DNA of 64,000 nt from Paenibacillus profundus (GCF_021369635.1 NZ_JAJNBZ010000001.1:124001-188000); one strand, 5' to 3'; positions 1-9,082 are shown, numbered from the stretch's first letter. Made by a program: numbers and translations. The notes: generated by a model not told the origin, from the letters alone.

Positions 1-1080
1 CAGGTGTATGCTAATCCGTCGTCGATTCATCAAGCCGGCGGCCAAGCGGAACAGCTCATTCGGCGAGCCAGAGAGGTTGTAGCGCGTGCTTTGAACGTTC
101 ATGCTTCAGAAGTTATTTTTACTTCAGGGGCGACAGAAAGCAACAACCTTGCCGTATTCGGTACCGCACGCGCTCATGCGATAGATGGCAAGCCTAGACA
201 TATGATAGTGTCCGAAGTGGAGCATGCTTCGGTATATGAGTGCTATAAGCAGTTGGGACGGGAAGGGATGGACATTACGTATATCCCTGTTGATAAGAAC
301 GGATGCGTTCAACCAGAACAAATCGAAGCGGCAATTCGTCCGCATACTATTATGGTGAGCGTGATGCATGTCAACAACGAGACGGGATCTCTGCAGCCTT
401 TAGCGGAAATCGGCAGCGTGTTGAGCCGATATCCGAAAGTCTCCTTCCATGTGGATGGAGTTCAGGGCCTTGGAAAAGTTCCGGTGGATATCCGCCAGTG
501 GGGAATCGACTTGTACAGCTTGTCTGGACATAAAATCGGCGGACCTAAAGGATCAGGGATATTAATTAGACGCAGAGAAGTACCATTGAAGCCACTCTTA
601 TACGGCGGCAAGCAGGAGCATGGGTTTCGGCCAGGTACGGAAAATGTGCCAGGCATCGTCGGCCTGGCCAAAGCCATTCGCTTGGCTGCCGAAGGTCAGC
701 CGAGCAATTATGAGAAGCTCGTCTCATTACGAGAGCGCGCTTTGAAACAGCTGCGAACGCTTAAACCGCTCGTTAATAACAGTCCTGATATTCCGCTTGC
801 CGCACCGCACATTATTAATATATCGTTCCCAGGAATGAAGTCCGAAGTAGTCGTGCATGCACTCGAGGAACGGGGGATCATCGTATCGACGCAGTCTGCA
901 TGCTCCTCGAAGATGCACAAGCCAAGCCGTGTTCTCTTGGCTATGACGCAAGATACGTCCAGAGCCTCAAGCGGGATAAGAATCAGTCTGGATGCGAGCT
1001 GTTCCGAGCGAGATATCGCCCGCTTAACTGAAGCGTTCACGGAAGTGACCGAACAATTGCGACCGTTAATGAAGAGATAG
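1..1080 (+). CDS. Cysteine desulfurase, NifS/IscS class V family (5' end outside window)
   Basis: PLP enzyme that takes sulfur from cysteine as an enzyme persulfide and passes it to acceptors, here probably ThiI encoded next door. The reading frame is open from base 1, and it begins in the N-terminal NPSSIH motif, so roughly 25-30 residues lie upstream of the window; the GTG at base 4 is internal. Seen: the PLP lysine in SGHKIGGPKGSG (Lys codon 532-534), the substrate-binding RPGTENVPG motif, and the mobile catalytic cysteine in TQSACSSKM (Cys codon 901-903). The desulfurase-thiI pairing is the usual Bacillales arrangement and supports a role in 4-thiouridine formation in tRNA. A reverse-oriented copy of the dispersed repeat separates it from thiI. 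Confidence 0.93.
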   Translation, partial: QVYANPSSIHQAGGQAEQLIRRAREVVARALNVHASEVIFTSGATESNNLAVFGTARAHAIDGKPRHMIVSEVEHASVYECYKQLGREGMDITYIPVDKNGCVQPEQIEAAIRPHTIMVSVMHVNNETGSLQPLAEIGSVLSRYPKVSFHVDGVQGLGKVPVDIRQWGIDLYSLSGHKIGGPKGSGILIRRREVPLKPLLYGGKQEHGFRPGTENVPGIVGLAKAIRLAAEGQPSNYEKLVSLRERALKQLRTLKPLVNNSPDIPLAAPHIINISFPGMKSEVVVHALEERGIIVSTQSACSSKMHKPSRVLLAMTQDTSRASSGIRISLDASCSERDIARLTEAFTEVTEQLRPLMKR

Positions 1081-1094
1081 AAGTATGTATTTAG

Positions 1095-1173
1095 AAAGGT
1101 CACTTTTTAGCACCGAGAAGCACAAGTTTTCGTAAGAAAACTACATCGGAAGCATTCGCTGGCGAGAACCTCT
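1095..1173 (-). repeat. Dispersed intergenic repeat, copy 1 (reverse, internally deleted)
   Basis: Read on the reverse strand this matches the long copy at 38313-38483. It keeps the right arm, the block around ACCGAGAAG, and the hairpin block AGTTTTC-gtaa-GAAAACT, and ends in AACCTCT. The loop of the internal hairpin differs from the long copy while the stem is kept. It fills most of the desulfurase-thiI gap. Confidence 0.75.
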
Positions 1174-1208
1174 AGAAGAAAGCATGAAAGGCAGGTAAAC
1201 AAGCTACT

Positions 1209-2510
1209 ATGGATTACGATATGATTCTTCTGCGATACGGAGAAATTGCAATTAAAGGGAAGAACCGCAGCCGCTTTGAAAAAGCGGCCTACCACCACGT
1301 CAAGGCCGTGCTTGCGCCGTTTCCGCGCACGAACATCATTAAAGAGTACGGAAGATTGTATGTGGAACTGAATGGCGAACCGTTTCAAGATGTCATTGAT
1401 GTGCTGAAGCACATCTTCGGCATCGTCTCGCTCAGTCCGGTAAAACGGGCACCTTCCGAGCTGGAGCCGATTATTGAAACGGCCAAGAAGCTGATGCAAG
1501 AAATGAATCCGGGACCGGATACTAAGTTCAAGGTAAACGCACGCCGGGCATGGAAGGCTTTCCCGCATGGATCGCAGGATCTGCAGCACCTTGTCGGCGC
1601 GCCGGTACTGCGTGAGTTCCCGCAGCTGAAGGTGGATGTGCATCAGCCCGAAATCGAGCTCCGTGTAGAAGTGCGGGAAGGGTCAACGTATTTATTCAGT
1701 GAAGTAATTAAGGCGGCGGGCGGCTTTCCGCTGTCGTCGAATGGCAAAGCGATGCTGCTGTTGTCCGGCGGCATAGACAGTCCGGTAGCTGGTTATCAAG
1801 CGCTGCGCAAAGGCTTGGAAGTGGAGGCCATTCATTTTCACAGCTATCCATTCACAAGCGAACGTGCGAAGCAGAAGGTGCTTGACTTGGCACAGGTGCT
1901 CGCTAATTATGCCGGACGCATACGTGTACATTTGGTTCCGTTCACTGATATCCAGACTCGGCTGCATCAATCAGGCCATGAGAATTTGCTCATTACACTT
2001 ATGCGTCGCGCAATGCTGCGCATCTCTACGCAGTTGGCAGAGGAGCGTAAAGCGATGGCGATCGTAACGGGAGACAGCTTGGGTCAAGTGGCAAGTCAGA
2101 CGCTTGGCAGCATGAATGTGATAGGACGGGTGAGCGATCTTCCTTTGCTGCGTCCACTCGTTGCCATGGACAAGGAGCAAATTATAAGATATGCTGAGCA
2201 AATCGGCACATACGACTTGTCGATTTTGCCGTATGAAGATTGCTGTACGCTATTTGTTCCAAAATCGCCTGCAACGAACCCGAATCTCAACGTCGTGGAA
2301 CGGGTAGAACAATCGATTCCCGAGCTCGAACAATTAATTGCAGCTGCGGTAGAAGGAACGGAAGCGATCATTTTACGAGCGGGTGGACATCCGGATGATG
2401 CTATCGTAATTAACGCTAATAAAGGAAAGACTGAACATAAGGAACAACAGGAAATAAATCATAACAGCGACGTGCCAGGTGCGGATTCCACTCACGGCGA
2501 TTGGTTCTAA
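1209..2510 (+). CDS. thiI: tRNA 4-thiouridine synthase ThiI
   Basis: Uses ATP to adenylate U8 of tRNA and inserts sulfur supplied by a cysteine desulfurase; in many bacteria it also feeds sulfur to thiazole synthesis. The protein has 433 residues: an N-terminal ferredoxin-like and THUMP region (about 1-165), then the PP-loop ATPase domain with SGGIDSPVAGYQ near residues 186-197. There is no C-terminal rhodanese domain, as in other Firmicutes ThiI. A hydrophilic tail of about 30 residues rich in E, H, N and D follows the conserved core and makes it longer than the roughly 400 residues usual in Bacillus. ATG 1209 begins the family-typical MxYDxILLRYGEIAIKG motif. Confidence 0.95.
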   Translation: MDYDMILLRYGEIAIKGKNRSRFEKAAYHHVKAVLAPFPRTNIIKEYGRLYVELNGEPFQDVIDVLKHIFGIVSLSPVKRAPSELEPIIETAKKLMQEMNPGPDTKFKVNARRAWKAFPHGSQDLQHLVGAPVLREFPQLKVDVHQPEIELRVEVREGSTYLFSEVIKAAGGFPLSSNGKAMLLLSGGIDSPVAGYQALRKGLEVEAIHFHSYPFTSERAKQKVLDLAQVLANYAGRIRVHLVPFTDIQTRLHQSGHENLLITLMRRAMLRISTQLAEERKAMAIVTGDSLGQVASQTLGSMNVIGRVSDLPLLRPLVAMDKEQIIRYAEQIGTYDLSILPYEDCCTLFVPKSPATNPNLNVVERVEQSIPELEQLIAAAVEGTEAIILRAGGHPDDAIVINANKGKTEHKEQQEINHNSDVPGADSTHGDWF

Positions 2511-2515
2511 AAAAT

Positions 2516-2566
2516 GGTCTAGCCCGTCTTCCTCCAACATAGACCTTAAACAGGGGAGGGACGGGC
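2516..2566 (+). promoter_or_regulatory. Hairpin burying the terC Shine-Dalgarno, with a competing pairing
   Basis: GCCCGTC (2522-2528) pairs with GACGGGC (2560-2566) and, past a two-base bulge, CCTCC (2531-2535) pairs with GGAGG (2555-2559). The right arm contains the ribosome binding site GGGGAGGG of the GTG start at 2568. GGTCT (2516-2520) can instead pair with AGACC (2541-2545), which cannot coexist with the long stem without a pseudoknot. Regulation of translation is inferred. The segment is too short for the manganese yybP-ykoY riboswitch that precedes some TerC genes. Confidence 0.5.
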
Positions 2567-2567
2567 A

Positions 2568-3236
2568 GTGGAATCATTGTGGCTGTTAGCTGAAATACTG
2601 GTCATTAATCTCGTGTTGAGCGGAGACAATGCCGTCGTTATTGCCATGTCGAGCCAACATTTGCCGGAACCGAAGCGGAAGCAAGCGGTATGGTGGGGAG
2701 TGGGCGGAGCCGTGCTGCTGCGCTGCCTCTTGACCGTGGTAGCTATGTGGCTGATCCAAATCCCGCTCCTGAAGGCGGCAGGAGGGCTATTGCTTTTCGT
2801 TATCGCCGTACAACTACTGGCGGATCGGAGCCACGCCCACTCACGGGATGGGGCATCCTTCTCTTTATGGAGCGCAGTTCAGACCATCCTGATCGCAGAC
2901 TTCGTGATGAGCTTGGATAACGTGCTGGCTATCGCTGCAATAGCCAAGGGTCAAATGACCTATATTATTATCGGAATTGCATTGAGCATTCCCATCATTG
3001 TGTGGGGCAGCACCATCATTAGCAAATGGCTGCAGCGCATGCCTTTATTGATCTTTGCTGGTTCTGGCATCCTTGGATTTACGGCAGGAGAGATGATTGC
3101 TTCGGATGAACGGTTGGCGCTATGGATGCCTAGATTGTGGATGAGCTTGCACCACGGGTTCCCGTGGGCTATGGTTGCGCTCGTCATGATCGTTGGTACA
3201 GTGATTCGGTATCAGGACCGTATCCGGGTAGACTAA
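2568..3236 (+). CDS. TerC-family integral membrane protein (YjbE-like)
   Basis: Multi-pass membrane protein of the TerC/YkoY/YjbE group; several members export manganese or other divalent metals, but substrate cannot be read here. The 222 residues form about seven hydrophobic segments. The two family signatures are present: LVLSGDNAVVIAM near the N-terminus and DFVMSLDNVLAIAAIA near residues 112-125, each placing acidic residues inside the membrane. The GTG start follows a strong GGGGAGGG site that lies in the arm of an inverted repeat. It sits 57 bp after thiI, which seems a positional rather than functional neighbour. Confidence 0.85.
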   Translation: MESLWLLAEILVINLVLSGDNAVVIAMSSQHLPEPKRKQAVWWGVGGAVLLRCLLTVVAMWLIQIPLLKAAGGLLLFVIAVQLLADRSHAHSRDGASFSLWSAVQTILIADFVMSLDNVLAIAAIAKGQMTYIIIGIALSIPIIVWGSTIISKWLQRMPLLIFAGSGILGFTAGEMIASDERLALWMPRLWMSLHHGFPWAMVALVMIVGTVIRYQDRIRVD

Positions 3237-3311
3237 GGTCGGGGCGATTCATTGATAGCACTCTTCCTGTTCCCTTGTCGAATCTGGCATGGCAGGAAGT
3301 TTTTTTGTATG

Positions 3312-3350
3312 AGAGGCCATTGAAAAAGTCACCTTTGATTACGAAGTATA
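3312..3350 (+). repeat. Dispersed intergenic repeat, copy 2 (forward, left end only)
   Basis: AGAGGCCATTGAAAAAG followed by CCTTTGATTACGAAGTAT matches the left 40 bp of the long copy at 38313. The right arm is not recognisable. Further on in the same gap is the perfect palindrome GACGCGAATTGCGTC (about 3449-3463), which I cannot assign. Confidence 0.65.
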
Positions 3351-3511
3351 GCTGCTGTTGTTGCCGTTGTTATGAAAGAAACGCTTTTTTTTCGGATGAG
3401 GTGGTATTTTTGCGAACTTTCATATACACTAGAAAAAGTAAAAAAAGACGCGAATTGCGTCGTATTATGTCCAACCCATAATGAGCCTTTGGACACATGG
3501 GAGGTAGACAT

Positions 3512-4000
3512 ATGGCTAAGAATCAACGAGTGATCGGCATCGTTATATTGGTGGCGGGCTTTATTATCTTGTTGGGGAAATGGGGAGCATTCGCCTTTAT
3601 CGGCGGAACAATGTGGCCGCTCATTCTGTTTGTTATCGGAGTGGCAGTATATGGACTCGTGCGGGCTCGCCTCGCTCCGCCTATTGCGCTTGTACCTGCC
3701 GGCATGCTGACGGTGTATGGTCTGCTGTTCATGGCGAGCCATTGGATTCATTGGCGGCTGTTTGGCCTGTTATGGCCATTGCTGCTGATTGGCATTGCTC
3801 TCGGTTTGTACGGGTACTATGTGTACGATCCACATCATCCTCGCGGGGCCTGGTTAGGTGCGCTCTTGTTCGGAGGAGTAGGCATAGCGATGCTTACCCT
3901 TATGTTAGTCTTTGCGGTTGGAACGTATATGATCGCTGTCGCGCTCATATTTGTTGGCGCAGCATTGGTGTTTGGCGGTGTACGCAGCCGCTTCAGATAA
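3512..4000 (+). CDS. Small multi-pass membrane protein
   Basis: Unidentified membrane protein of 162 residues with about six hydrophobic segments and a basic C-terminus (VRSRFR). The N-terminal part (IGIVILVAGFIILL, then WPLILFVIGVAVY) resembles the paired-helix domains found in LiaF/LiaI-type envelope-stress proteins, but I see no LiaF C-terminal domain and make no functional claim. The start at 3512 is preferred over the in-frame ATG at 3497 because GGGAGGT (3499-3505) then lies at normal spacing. It has its own terminator and no clear operon partner. Confidence 0.7.
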   Translation: MAKNQRVIGIVILVAGFIILLGKWGAFAFIGGTMWPLILFVIGVAVYGLVRARLAPPIALVPAGMLTVYGLLFMASHWIHWRLFGLLWPLLLIGIALGLYGYYVYDPHHPRGAWLGALLFGGVGIAMLTLMLVFAVGTYMIAVALIFVGAALVFGGVRSRFR

Positions 4001-4041
4001 TATCAATTCAGTCAGTTCATTTGGCACCGTCTACGGAGAAG

Positions 4042-4070
4042 AGACGCCGCCCTTCGGCGTCTTTATTCTT
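4042..4070 (+). terminator. Rho-independent terminator before typA
   Basis: AGACGCCG (4042-4049), loop CCCTT, CGGCGTCT (4055-4062), then TTATTCTT. It closes the membrane-protein gene and isolates typA. Confidence 0.85.
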
Positions 4071-4123
4071 GGCCGTTTCTGAATGTTAATTTTATCCATA
4101 ACTAGAAGGGAAAGATTTACTTT

Positions 4124-5971
4124 ATGCAAGAAAGAAATCAAATCCGTAATATCGCTATTATCGCTCACGTCGATCACGGGAAGACGACTCTCGTCGACAA
4201 GCTGCTGCAGCAATCCGGAACATTCCGTGATAATGAACACGTGCACGAACGCGCCATGGACTCCAATGATTTGGAGCGTGAGCGCGGAATTACGATCTTG
4301 GCGAAAAATACGGCTATTACGTACAAAGATTACTTGATTAACATTGTCGATACGCCTGGACACGCCGATTTCGGCGGAGAAGTAGAGCGCATTATGAAAA
4401 TGGTTGACGGCGTGCTGCTGGTCGTAGATGCGTTTGAAGGATGTATGCCACAGACGAAATTCGTGCTGCGCAAAGCGCTGGAGCACCAATTGACGCCAAT
4501 CGTCGTCGTTAATAAAATCGACCGTCCTAATGCTCGGCCTGATGAAGTCATCGATGAAGTGCTCGAGTTGTTCATTGAGCTGGAAGCGAATGATGAGCAA
4601 CTTGATTTTCCTGTCGTTTACGCATCCGCTCTGAACGGTACATCAAGTCTGGATCCAGAGCCAGAGAAGCAGGATGAGAACATGCAGGCGCTGTATGAGA
4701 CCATCGTCTCTCATATTCCTGCGCCGCAGGAGAATCCGGATGAACCGTTCCAATTCCTGGTCACGCTGCTTGATTATAACGAGTATATGGGACGCATCGC
4801 CATCGGCCGCATTAACCGTGGACGTGTGCGCCAAGGCCAATCGGTTGCCGTTATTAACCGGGAAGGTCAAGTGAAGCAAGCCCGGATCGAGAAGCTGTTC
4901 GGCTTCCAAGGCTTGAAGCGCATCGAGCGGGAAGAAGCGGGCGCGGGCGATATTGTTGCCATTGCCGGCATCAAGGATATTAACATTGGAGAGACACTTG
5001 CTGACGCTTCTAAGCCGGAAGCACTGCCTGTTCTTCATATCGATGAGCCTACGCTGCAAATGACGTTCCTGGTCAACAACAGCCCGTTCGTCGGTCGTGA
5101 AGGAAAATGGATCACTTCGCGCAAGCTGCGCGAACGTCTGATGAAAGAGCTGGAGACCGATGTCAGCCTTCGGGTTGAAGATACGGACAGCCCTGACGCG
5201 TTTATCGTATCTGGCCGCGGGGAACTGCACCTTGGCATTCTAATCGAGAACATGCGCCGTGAAGGTTACGAGCTGCAAGTATCGAAGCCTGAAGTTATCA
5301 TTAAAGAGATTGATGGGCAGAAGAAGGAGCCGATCGAGCGCTTGCTAATCGATATCCCTGAGGATTCTATGGGAGCTGTCATGGAAAGCTTAGGCACAAG
5401 AAAAGCGGAAATGGTAAACATGATTAATCAAGGCACTGGACAAATCCGGCTCGAGTTCTTGATTCCGGCCCGTGGTCTTATCGGCTACAGCACGAACTTC
5501 CTGACATTGACGCGCGGATACGGAATTATGAACCATGCCTTCGATCATTACGGCCCTTATGTCGGAGGTCAAGTCGGCGGACGTCACCAAGGCGTGCTCG
5601 TATCGACAGAGACTGGTTCTACGACGCTCTACGGAATTTTATCGGTCGAAGATCGCGGTATTTTATTTGTAAATCCAGGAACGGAAGTGTACGAAGGCAT
5701 GATTGTCGGCGAACATAACCGTGACAATGATATCGTCGTTAATATCTGCAAGGAGAAGGCGCTGACGAACGTCCGCTCCGCTACAAAAGAAGATACGGTG
5801 AAGATGAAGACACCTCGCCTGTTCTCCCTCGAGCATGCGCTGGAATATTTGAACGACGACGAATATTGTGAAATTACACCGTCATCGGTTCGACTGCGTA
5901 AGAAAATTTTGAACAAAAGTGAACGTGAACGAGCAGAAAAAATGCGCAAAACGTCCGAATCCCATGTATAA
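4124..5971 (+). CDS. typA: Ribosome-associated GTPase TypA/BipA
   Basis: Translational GTPase of the EF-G/LepA class that binds the ribosome and affects ribosome assembly and stress growth. The 615 residues contain G1 AHVDHGKT (14-21), the DxxG box [14 protein letters not shown] near residue 130, then domain II, the EF-G-like domains III and V, and the BipA-specific C-terminal domain. Length matches the family. ATG 4124 follows GAAGGGA. It is the first gene of a block that parallels B. subtilis ylaG-ylaH-...-ylaK. Confidence 0.96.
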   Translation: MQERNQIRNIAIIAHVDHGKTTLVDKLLQQSGTFRDNEHVHERAMDSNDLERERGITILAKNTAITYKDYLINIVDTPGHADFGGEVERIMKMVDGVLLVVDAFEGCMPQTKFVLRKALEHQLTPIVVVNKIDRPNARPDEVIDEVLELFIELEANDEQLDFPVVYASALNGTSSLDPEPEKQDENMQALYETIVSHIPAPQENPDEPFQFLVTLLDYNEYMGRIAIGRINRGRVRQGQSVAVINREGQVKQARIEKLFGFQGLKRIEREEAGAGDIVAIAGIKDINIGETLADASKPEALPVLHIDEPTLQMTFLVNNSPFVGREGKWITSRKLRERLMKELETDVSLRVEDTDSPDAFIVSGRGELHLGILIENMRREGYELQVSKPEVIIKEIDGQKKEPIERLLIDIPEDSMGAVMESLGTRKAEMVNMINQGTGQIRLEFLIPARGLIGYSTNFLTLTRGYGIMNHAFDHYGPYVGGQVGGRHQGVLVSTETGSTTLYGILSVEDRGILFVNPGTEVYEGMIVGEHNRDNDIVVNICKEKALTNVRSATKEDTVKMKTPRLFSLEHALEYLNDDEYCEITPSSVRLRKKILNKSERERAEKMRKTSESHV

Positions 5972-6010
5972 TGGGATTTGGACAACTTTGGTAAAGGAGT
6001 GACCGTTCAC

Positions 6011-6295
6011 ATGCAACAATGGCTGGCATCTCATCCTTATGTTAGCTACTTGCTCATTTTTGTGTTTATTGTTTATATTTTCAACAAAGTGTTTCGCGTG
6101 CAAAAGCTGCCTATCCTCAAAGAAATATTCATCTATCTGTTTATGGCGCTGGGCGCATTTATACTGCTTATTTTTCAGATTGATAAGCTGCCCATCGTCC
6201 AGTGCCTCTTTGTGGCGGTAGCCCTAATGTTTATGGTGCGTATTCGTTATTTCGTCGAAGCGCGGCGCAAGAAGACGACCGATCAGAGAAACTAG
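6011..6295 (+). CDS. YlaH-like membrane protein
   Basis: 94-residue protein with three hydrophobic helices (about 7-28, 39-60, 62-80) and a basic tail (EARRKKTTDQRN). The position directly behind typA matches YlaH of Bacillus; the function is unknown. The start at 6011 is chosen because AAAGGAGTG (5993-6001) sits at normal distance. An upstream in-frame start at 5978 would place that site inside the coding region. Confidence 0.75.
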   Translation: MQQWLASHPYVSYLLIFVFIVYIFNKVFRVQKLPILKEIFIYLFMALGAFILLIFQIDKLPIVQCLFVAVALMFMVRIRYFVEARRKKTTDQRN

Positions 6296-6351
6296 CCGCT
6301 CGCTGTTATCCGATTTTCCAGGACAGATAAGAGAAAGGGAGAACGGTTCAG

Positions 6352-6633
6352 ATGATGAAGCTGCAAGTCGCTTTATTTAATTGGCTGCAAATCCACATTG
6401 TATCTGAAGCGCGTCCGGACGATCATGCTGCGAAGGAAACGCTTCATTTTTTTGCGGATATATTGAGGGAGGATCATAAGTTGACATCCTTTGAGGCCAG
6501 CCTGGATGTAGAACAGGAACAATACGTCATAACGTATCGGTGTGACGGAGAACTTCATAAGCAACAGGTTGAGCGCGAGGAAGCGGAACGTCTATGGACA
6601 GATATCGAATGTAATCCGAAATATAGTGGGTAA
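6352..6633 (+). CDS. Hypothetical cytosolic protein, 93 aa
   Basis: I do not recognise a family. The protein is hydrophilic, has no signal peptide or membrane helix, and ends in an acidic, charged helix (VEREEAERLWTDIECN). It lies between the YlaH-like gene and the LCP gene with short gaps, so it is probably cotranscribed with them. AAAGGGAG precedes the double ATG at 6352/6355 at slightly long spacing. Codon usage looks like that of its neighbours, and the frame is uninterrupted. Confidence 0.6.
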   Translation: MMKLQVALFNWLQIHIVSEARPDDHAAKETLHFFADILREDHKLTSFEASLDVEQEQYVITYRCDGELHKQQVEREEAERLWTDIECNPKYSG

Positions 6634-6645
6634 GTGAGGGAAGAT

Positions 6646-7770
6646 ATGAATTCATCGACACCATTGCCACCGAGACAGAAACCGCAGCGGCGTAAGGCAT
6701 CTAACACTAAGCGGGGAATACCGAAATGGTTGAAGGTGACGCTTATCGTCGTGCTCATTGTATCTATCGGCATCATTTGTTATGCGGGATATTTGCTGCT
6801 CTATGCCAATAATAAGCTAGAGAACATATCGACTGTAAGCAAAGAGGGCGGAGGAAGCGGCACGGTGCAAGAAACGTTGTCGCCGACGAAAGAACCGTTC
6901 TCGTTCATACTGCTCGGAATCGACTACCGGCCGGAATTGCCGGGACGCCGTACCGACATCGTTATGGTGGGCGCCATGCATCCCGAGACACAGGAAGCGG
7001 TTCTTGTGTCATTGCCGCGCGATACTTATTTCGAATTAACGGGGTATACCCCAGACAAGCTGAATCATTATTATCCTAAATTTTTCAATCTTAAAGAGCA
7101 AGGCAAGCTTGACAGCCTATCGCCGGAGGATGAAATGAAAGCGATGCTAGGCATGTATTTGGATATTGACATTGACTACGCAGCGGTCATTGACTTTAAA
7201 GGCTTCGTCGATGTGGTTGATGCGGTCGGCGGTATTGATGTGAACGTGGATCAGAACATGTGCTACCGTGACCGGGCGGACGGAACGAATATTAATTTGA
7301 GCGCCGGAGCCCAAACTCTTGACGGGAAAAATGCGTTGGATTTTGTCCGTTACCGCAAATCAAACTGTCGTCCAATGACGAAGGGAACGTCAGATGGGGA
7401 TCGGAACGTGCGGCAAAACGCGGTCTTGAAAGAGCTTGTCGGAAAAATGCAAACGTTGGGCGGAATTGCTAAAATTACAGATATTATTGACGCAATGGCG
7501 AATAATTTCAAAATTGACATGACGCCAAGTCAAATCCGTAACTCGCTGACGACATATATCGGCATTAATCGGAATGATATTCACTATATGCCTGTCGATG
7601 GGGACTGGAAGAGTCCGTATATTTACGTAAACGCAGAGCAATTGGAGCAAGGCAAGCAAGCGTTAAAGGATGTGCTCGCCGGACGATCGTTGAAAGCAGC
7701 GCAGCCAGCTGATGGCGATAGTGGTTCGCCAGGAACCGACAGCGACAATACAACAGCTCCTGCGGCATAG
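6646..7770 (+). CDS. LCP (LytR-CpsA-Psr) family glycopolymer transferase
   Basis: LCP proteins attach wall teichoic acid or related glycopolymers to peptidoglycan outside the membrane. This one has 374 residues: a proline- and lysine-rich cytoplasmic tail (1-27), one signal-anchor helix (about 28-52), a Gly/Ser linker, then the LCP domain with FILLGIDYRP, GRRTDIVMVG and SLPRDTYFEL. Conserved arginines and aspartates of the pyrophosphate pocket are present. The C-terminus is a low-complexity G/D/S/T tail. Start 6646 is chosen over GTG 6634 because GAGGGA precedes it; GTG 6634 abuts the previous stop and has no site of its own. Confidence 0.88.
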   Translation: MNSSTPLPPRQKPQRRKASNTKRGIPKWLKVTLIVVLIVSIGIICYAGYLLLYANNKLENISTVSKEGGGSGTVQETLSPTKEPFSFILLGIDYRPELPGRRTDIVMVGAMHPETQEAVLVSLPRDTYFELTGYTPDKLNHYYPKFFNLKEQGKLDSLSPEDEMKAMLGMYLDIDIDYAAVIDFKGFVDVVDAVGGIDVNVDQNMCYRDRADGTNINLSAGAQTLDGKNALDFVRYRKSNCRPMTKGTSDGDRNVRQNAVLKELVGKMQTLGGIAKITDIIDAMANNFKIDMTPSQIRNSLTTYIGINRNDIHYMPVDGDWKSPYIYVNAEQLEQGKQALKDVLAGRSLKAAQPADGDSGSPGTDSDNTTAPAA

Positions 7771-7822
7771 AGGAACACTCATTAGCTTGGGCAAGTGGAT
7801 AAGTAGATGCAATTTTTTCCTT

Positions 7823-7832
7823 ATGTTATAAT
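7823..7832 (+). promoter_or_regulatory. Extended -10 promoter for the PPOX-fold gene
   Basis: TGT directly precedes TATAAT (7827-7832), giving the TGN extended -10 motif. No good -35 hexamer is visible at 17 bp. The start codon lies 43 bp downstream. Confidence 0.55.
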
Positions 7833-7874
7833 ACAATAAATTGTAGCCGCGAACTTGTTTAGGAGGTCTGATTG

Positions 7875-8327
7875 ATGTCCGAAAATAACGCTGCACTTCA
7901 TGACGCTCTATTTGCCCAATTACAACAAGAGTCGTTCATTCTGCTTCATACGACCGATGCCGAATCGGGTGGACCAACGACGAGCGCCATATCGTGGGTT
8001 CATGCCATTAATGAGCGCAAGCTTCGCATCGCCATTGACCTGCGCTCCCGGTTAGTTGACAACATGAAGCAGCATCGTTCGGTTGCCGTGACGATTTTCG
8101 GAACCAATACGGTCACGGCCGTATACGGCCAAGCTTCGCTTATCGAGGAACCGCTGCCGGCAGTTCCTTTGAAGTTGGCTTGCTTTGACATTGATATTAC
8201 ATCGGTCCGCGATGCCATGTTCTATGGTGCGCGGCTCAACGCGATGCCACAATATGAGAAGACGTATGACAAGCGTGCAGCAGATAAGCTGGACGGTCAA
8301 GTATTTGAAGCCATGCGAAAAGCCTAG
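7875..8327 (+). CDS. Pyridoxamine-phosphate-oxidase-fold family protein
   Basis: 150-residue protein with the split-barrel flavin-binding fold of the PPOX superfamily (pattern HTTDAESGGPTTSAISWVHA, then LRIAIDLRSR and VTIFG). The ligand and reaction are not determinable; many such proteins bind FMN or F420-like cofactors or haem. ATG 7875 is preceded by AGGAGG at 8 bp. The stop codon TAG (8325-8327) lies inside the left arm of its own terminator. It occupies the interval between the LCP gene and the ylaJ-like gene and has its own promoter and terminator. Confidence 0.7.
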   Translation: MSENNAALHDALFAQLQQESFILLHTTDAESGGPTTSAISWVHAINERKLRIAIDLRSRLVDNMKQHRSVAVTIFGTNTVTAVYGQASLIEEPLPAVPLKLACFDIDITSVRDAMFYGARLNAMPQYEKTYDKRAADKLDGQVFEAMRKA

Positions 8328-8347
8328 TGTATATACTAGGCTTTTCG
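8316..8347 (+). terminator. Terminator overlapping the PPOX-gene stop codon
   Basis: Perfect 13-bp stem CGAAAAGCCTAGT (8316-8328) with ACTAGGCTTTTCG (8335-8347), loop GTATAT. The stem includes the last codons and the stop of the upstream gene. The A-rich and T-rich sides make it usable from both directions, so it may also end the convergent ylaJ-like transcript. Confidence 0.8.
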
Positions 8348-8395
8348 TGCGTTATTGGAGCTTGTCCATTTCATCTTGCAGAATGCGGCTGCAAG

Positions 8396-8929
8396 CTACA
8401 TCGATTTTTTCATTTTAGGATTTTCCGTATGGGACGGTGGTTGCATTTGCTTTACACTATTGGGAAACTGAGGCACGATACGCCCGATAATGTCGGACAA
8501 TTCATTCGTAAATCCAGCAATTGGATGACCCTGCTTCGTAGCAGCCGAAATTTCGCGCAATCGTTCATTAATGTCCATATCTGCCGTCACAATCGCATTC
8601 GCCCCGTATTTGTCTTTGCTTAATGCTTCGGCCACAGAATATTTGATTGTTCCGACGCGGGAACGTTCTAACTTCGCATCTACATCAATACCTACGATAG
8701 CTGTATTACCGAATACAACACAATTGACACCGCGTACGCCGGGAACGTTTCTTGCCAAGGAAGCTAGGTGTTCTTTGACTGCAGCGGCATCCCGAATCGG
8801 TTGCTTGGCGTTGTTCGCCGTATTCGACTTCGTATGATACGAGTTGCTGTGGGGTGAAGCTTGTTTCTTGGCGGTGCCGCATCCAGCAAGCAGCCCGATG
8901 ATGAGCATGGCAACAAGCAAACTACGCAT
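8396..8929 (-). CDS. YhcN/YlaJ-family sporulation lipoprotein
   Basis: 177-residue lipoprotein: signal peptide with lipobox LLAGC (Cys17), an S/T/N-rich linker, then the YhcN/YlaJ domain with VPGVRGVNCVVFGNTAIVGI and an alternating alpha/beta pattern. Members are found in the spore inner membrane or cortex region of Bacillales and influence spore germination. GAAAGGAA precedes the start on the minus strand. It diverges from the PhoH-like gene, as ylaJ and ylaK are neighbours in B. subtilis, although orientation differs. Confidence 0.85.
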   Translation of the reverse strand: MRSLLVAMLIIGLLAGCGTAKKQASPHSNSYHTKSNTANNAKQPIRDAAAVKEHLASLARNVPGVRGVNCVVFGNTAIVGIDVDAKLERSRVGTIKYSVAEALSKDKYGANAIVTADMDINERLREISAATKQGHPIAGFTNELSDIIGRIVPQFPNSVKQMQPPSHTENPKMKKSM

Positions 8930-9082
8930 ATTTCATCGTTCCTTTCTTTGACGTTTGTTAATAAAAATTGCAGCATTGCTACTGGTTATAGTGTGAACGA
9001 CGTCTACATTTTTTATGTAACACAGTAAGAGGTCGCAAGCCGATACATGTAAGCGATATTGTCCGTGCGAAAGGGAGATCGT

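Noticed and set aside
2511-2567. yybP-ykoY manganese riboswitch before terC
   Set aside because: Only 57 bp are available and the conserved paired loops of that riboswitch are absent; only the simple hairpin pair is supported.
3449-3463. Palindrome GACGCGAATTGCGTC as a terminator
   Set aside because: No T run follows, and the loop would be very short; it is listed only as an unexplained palindrome.
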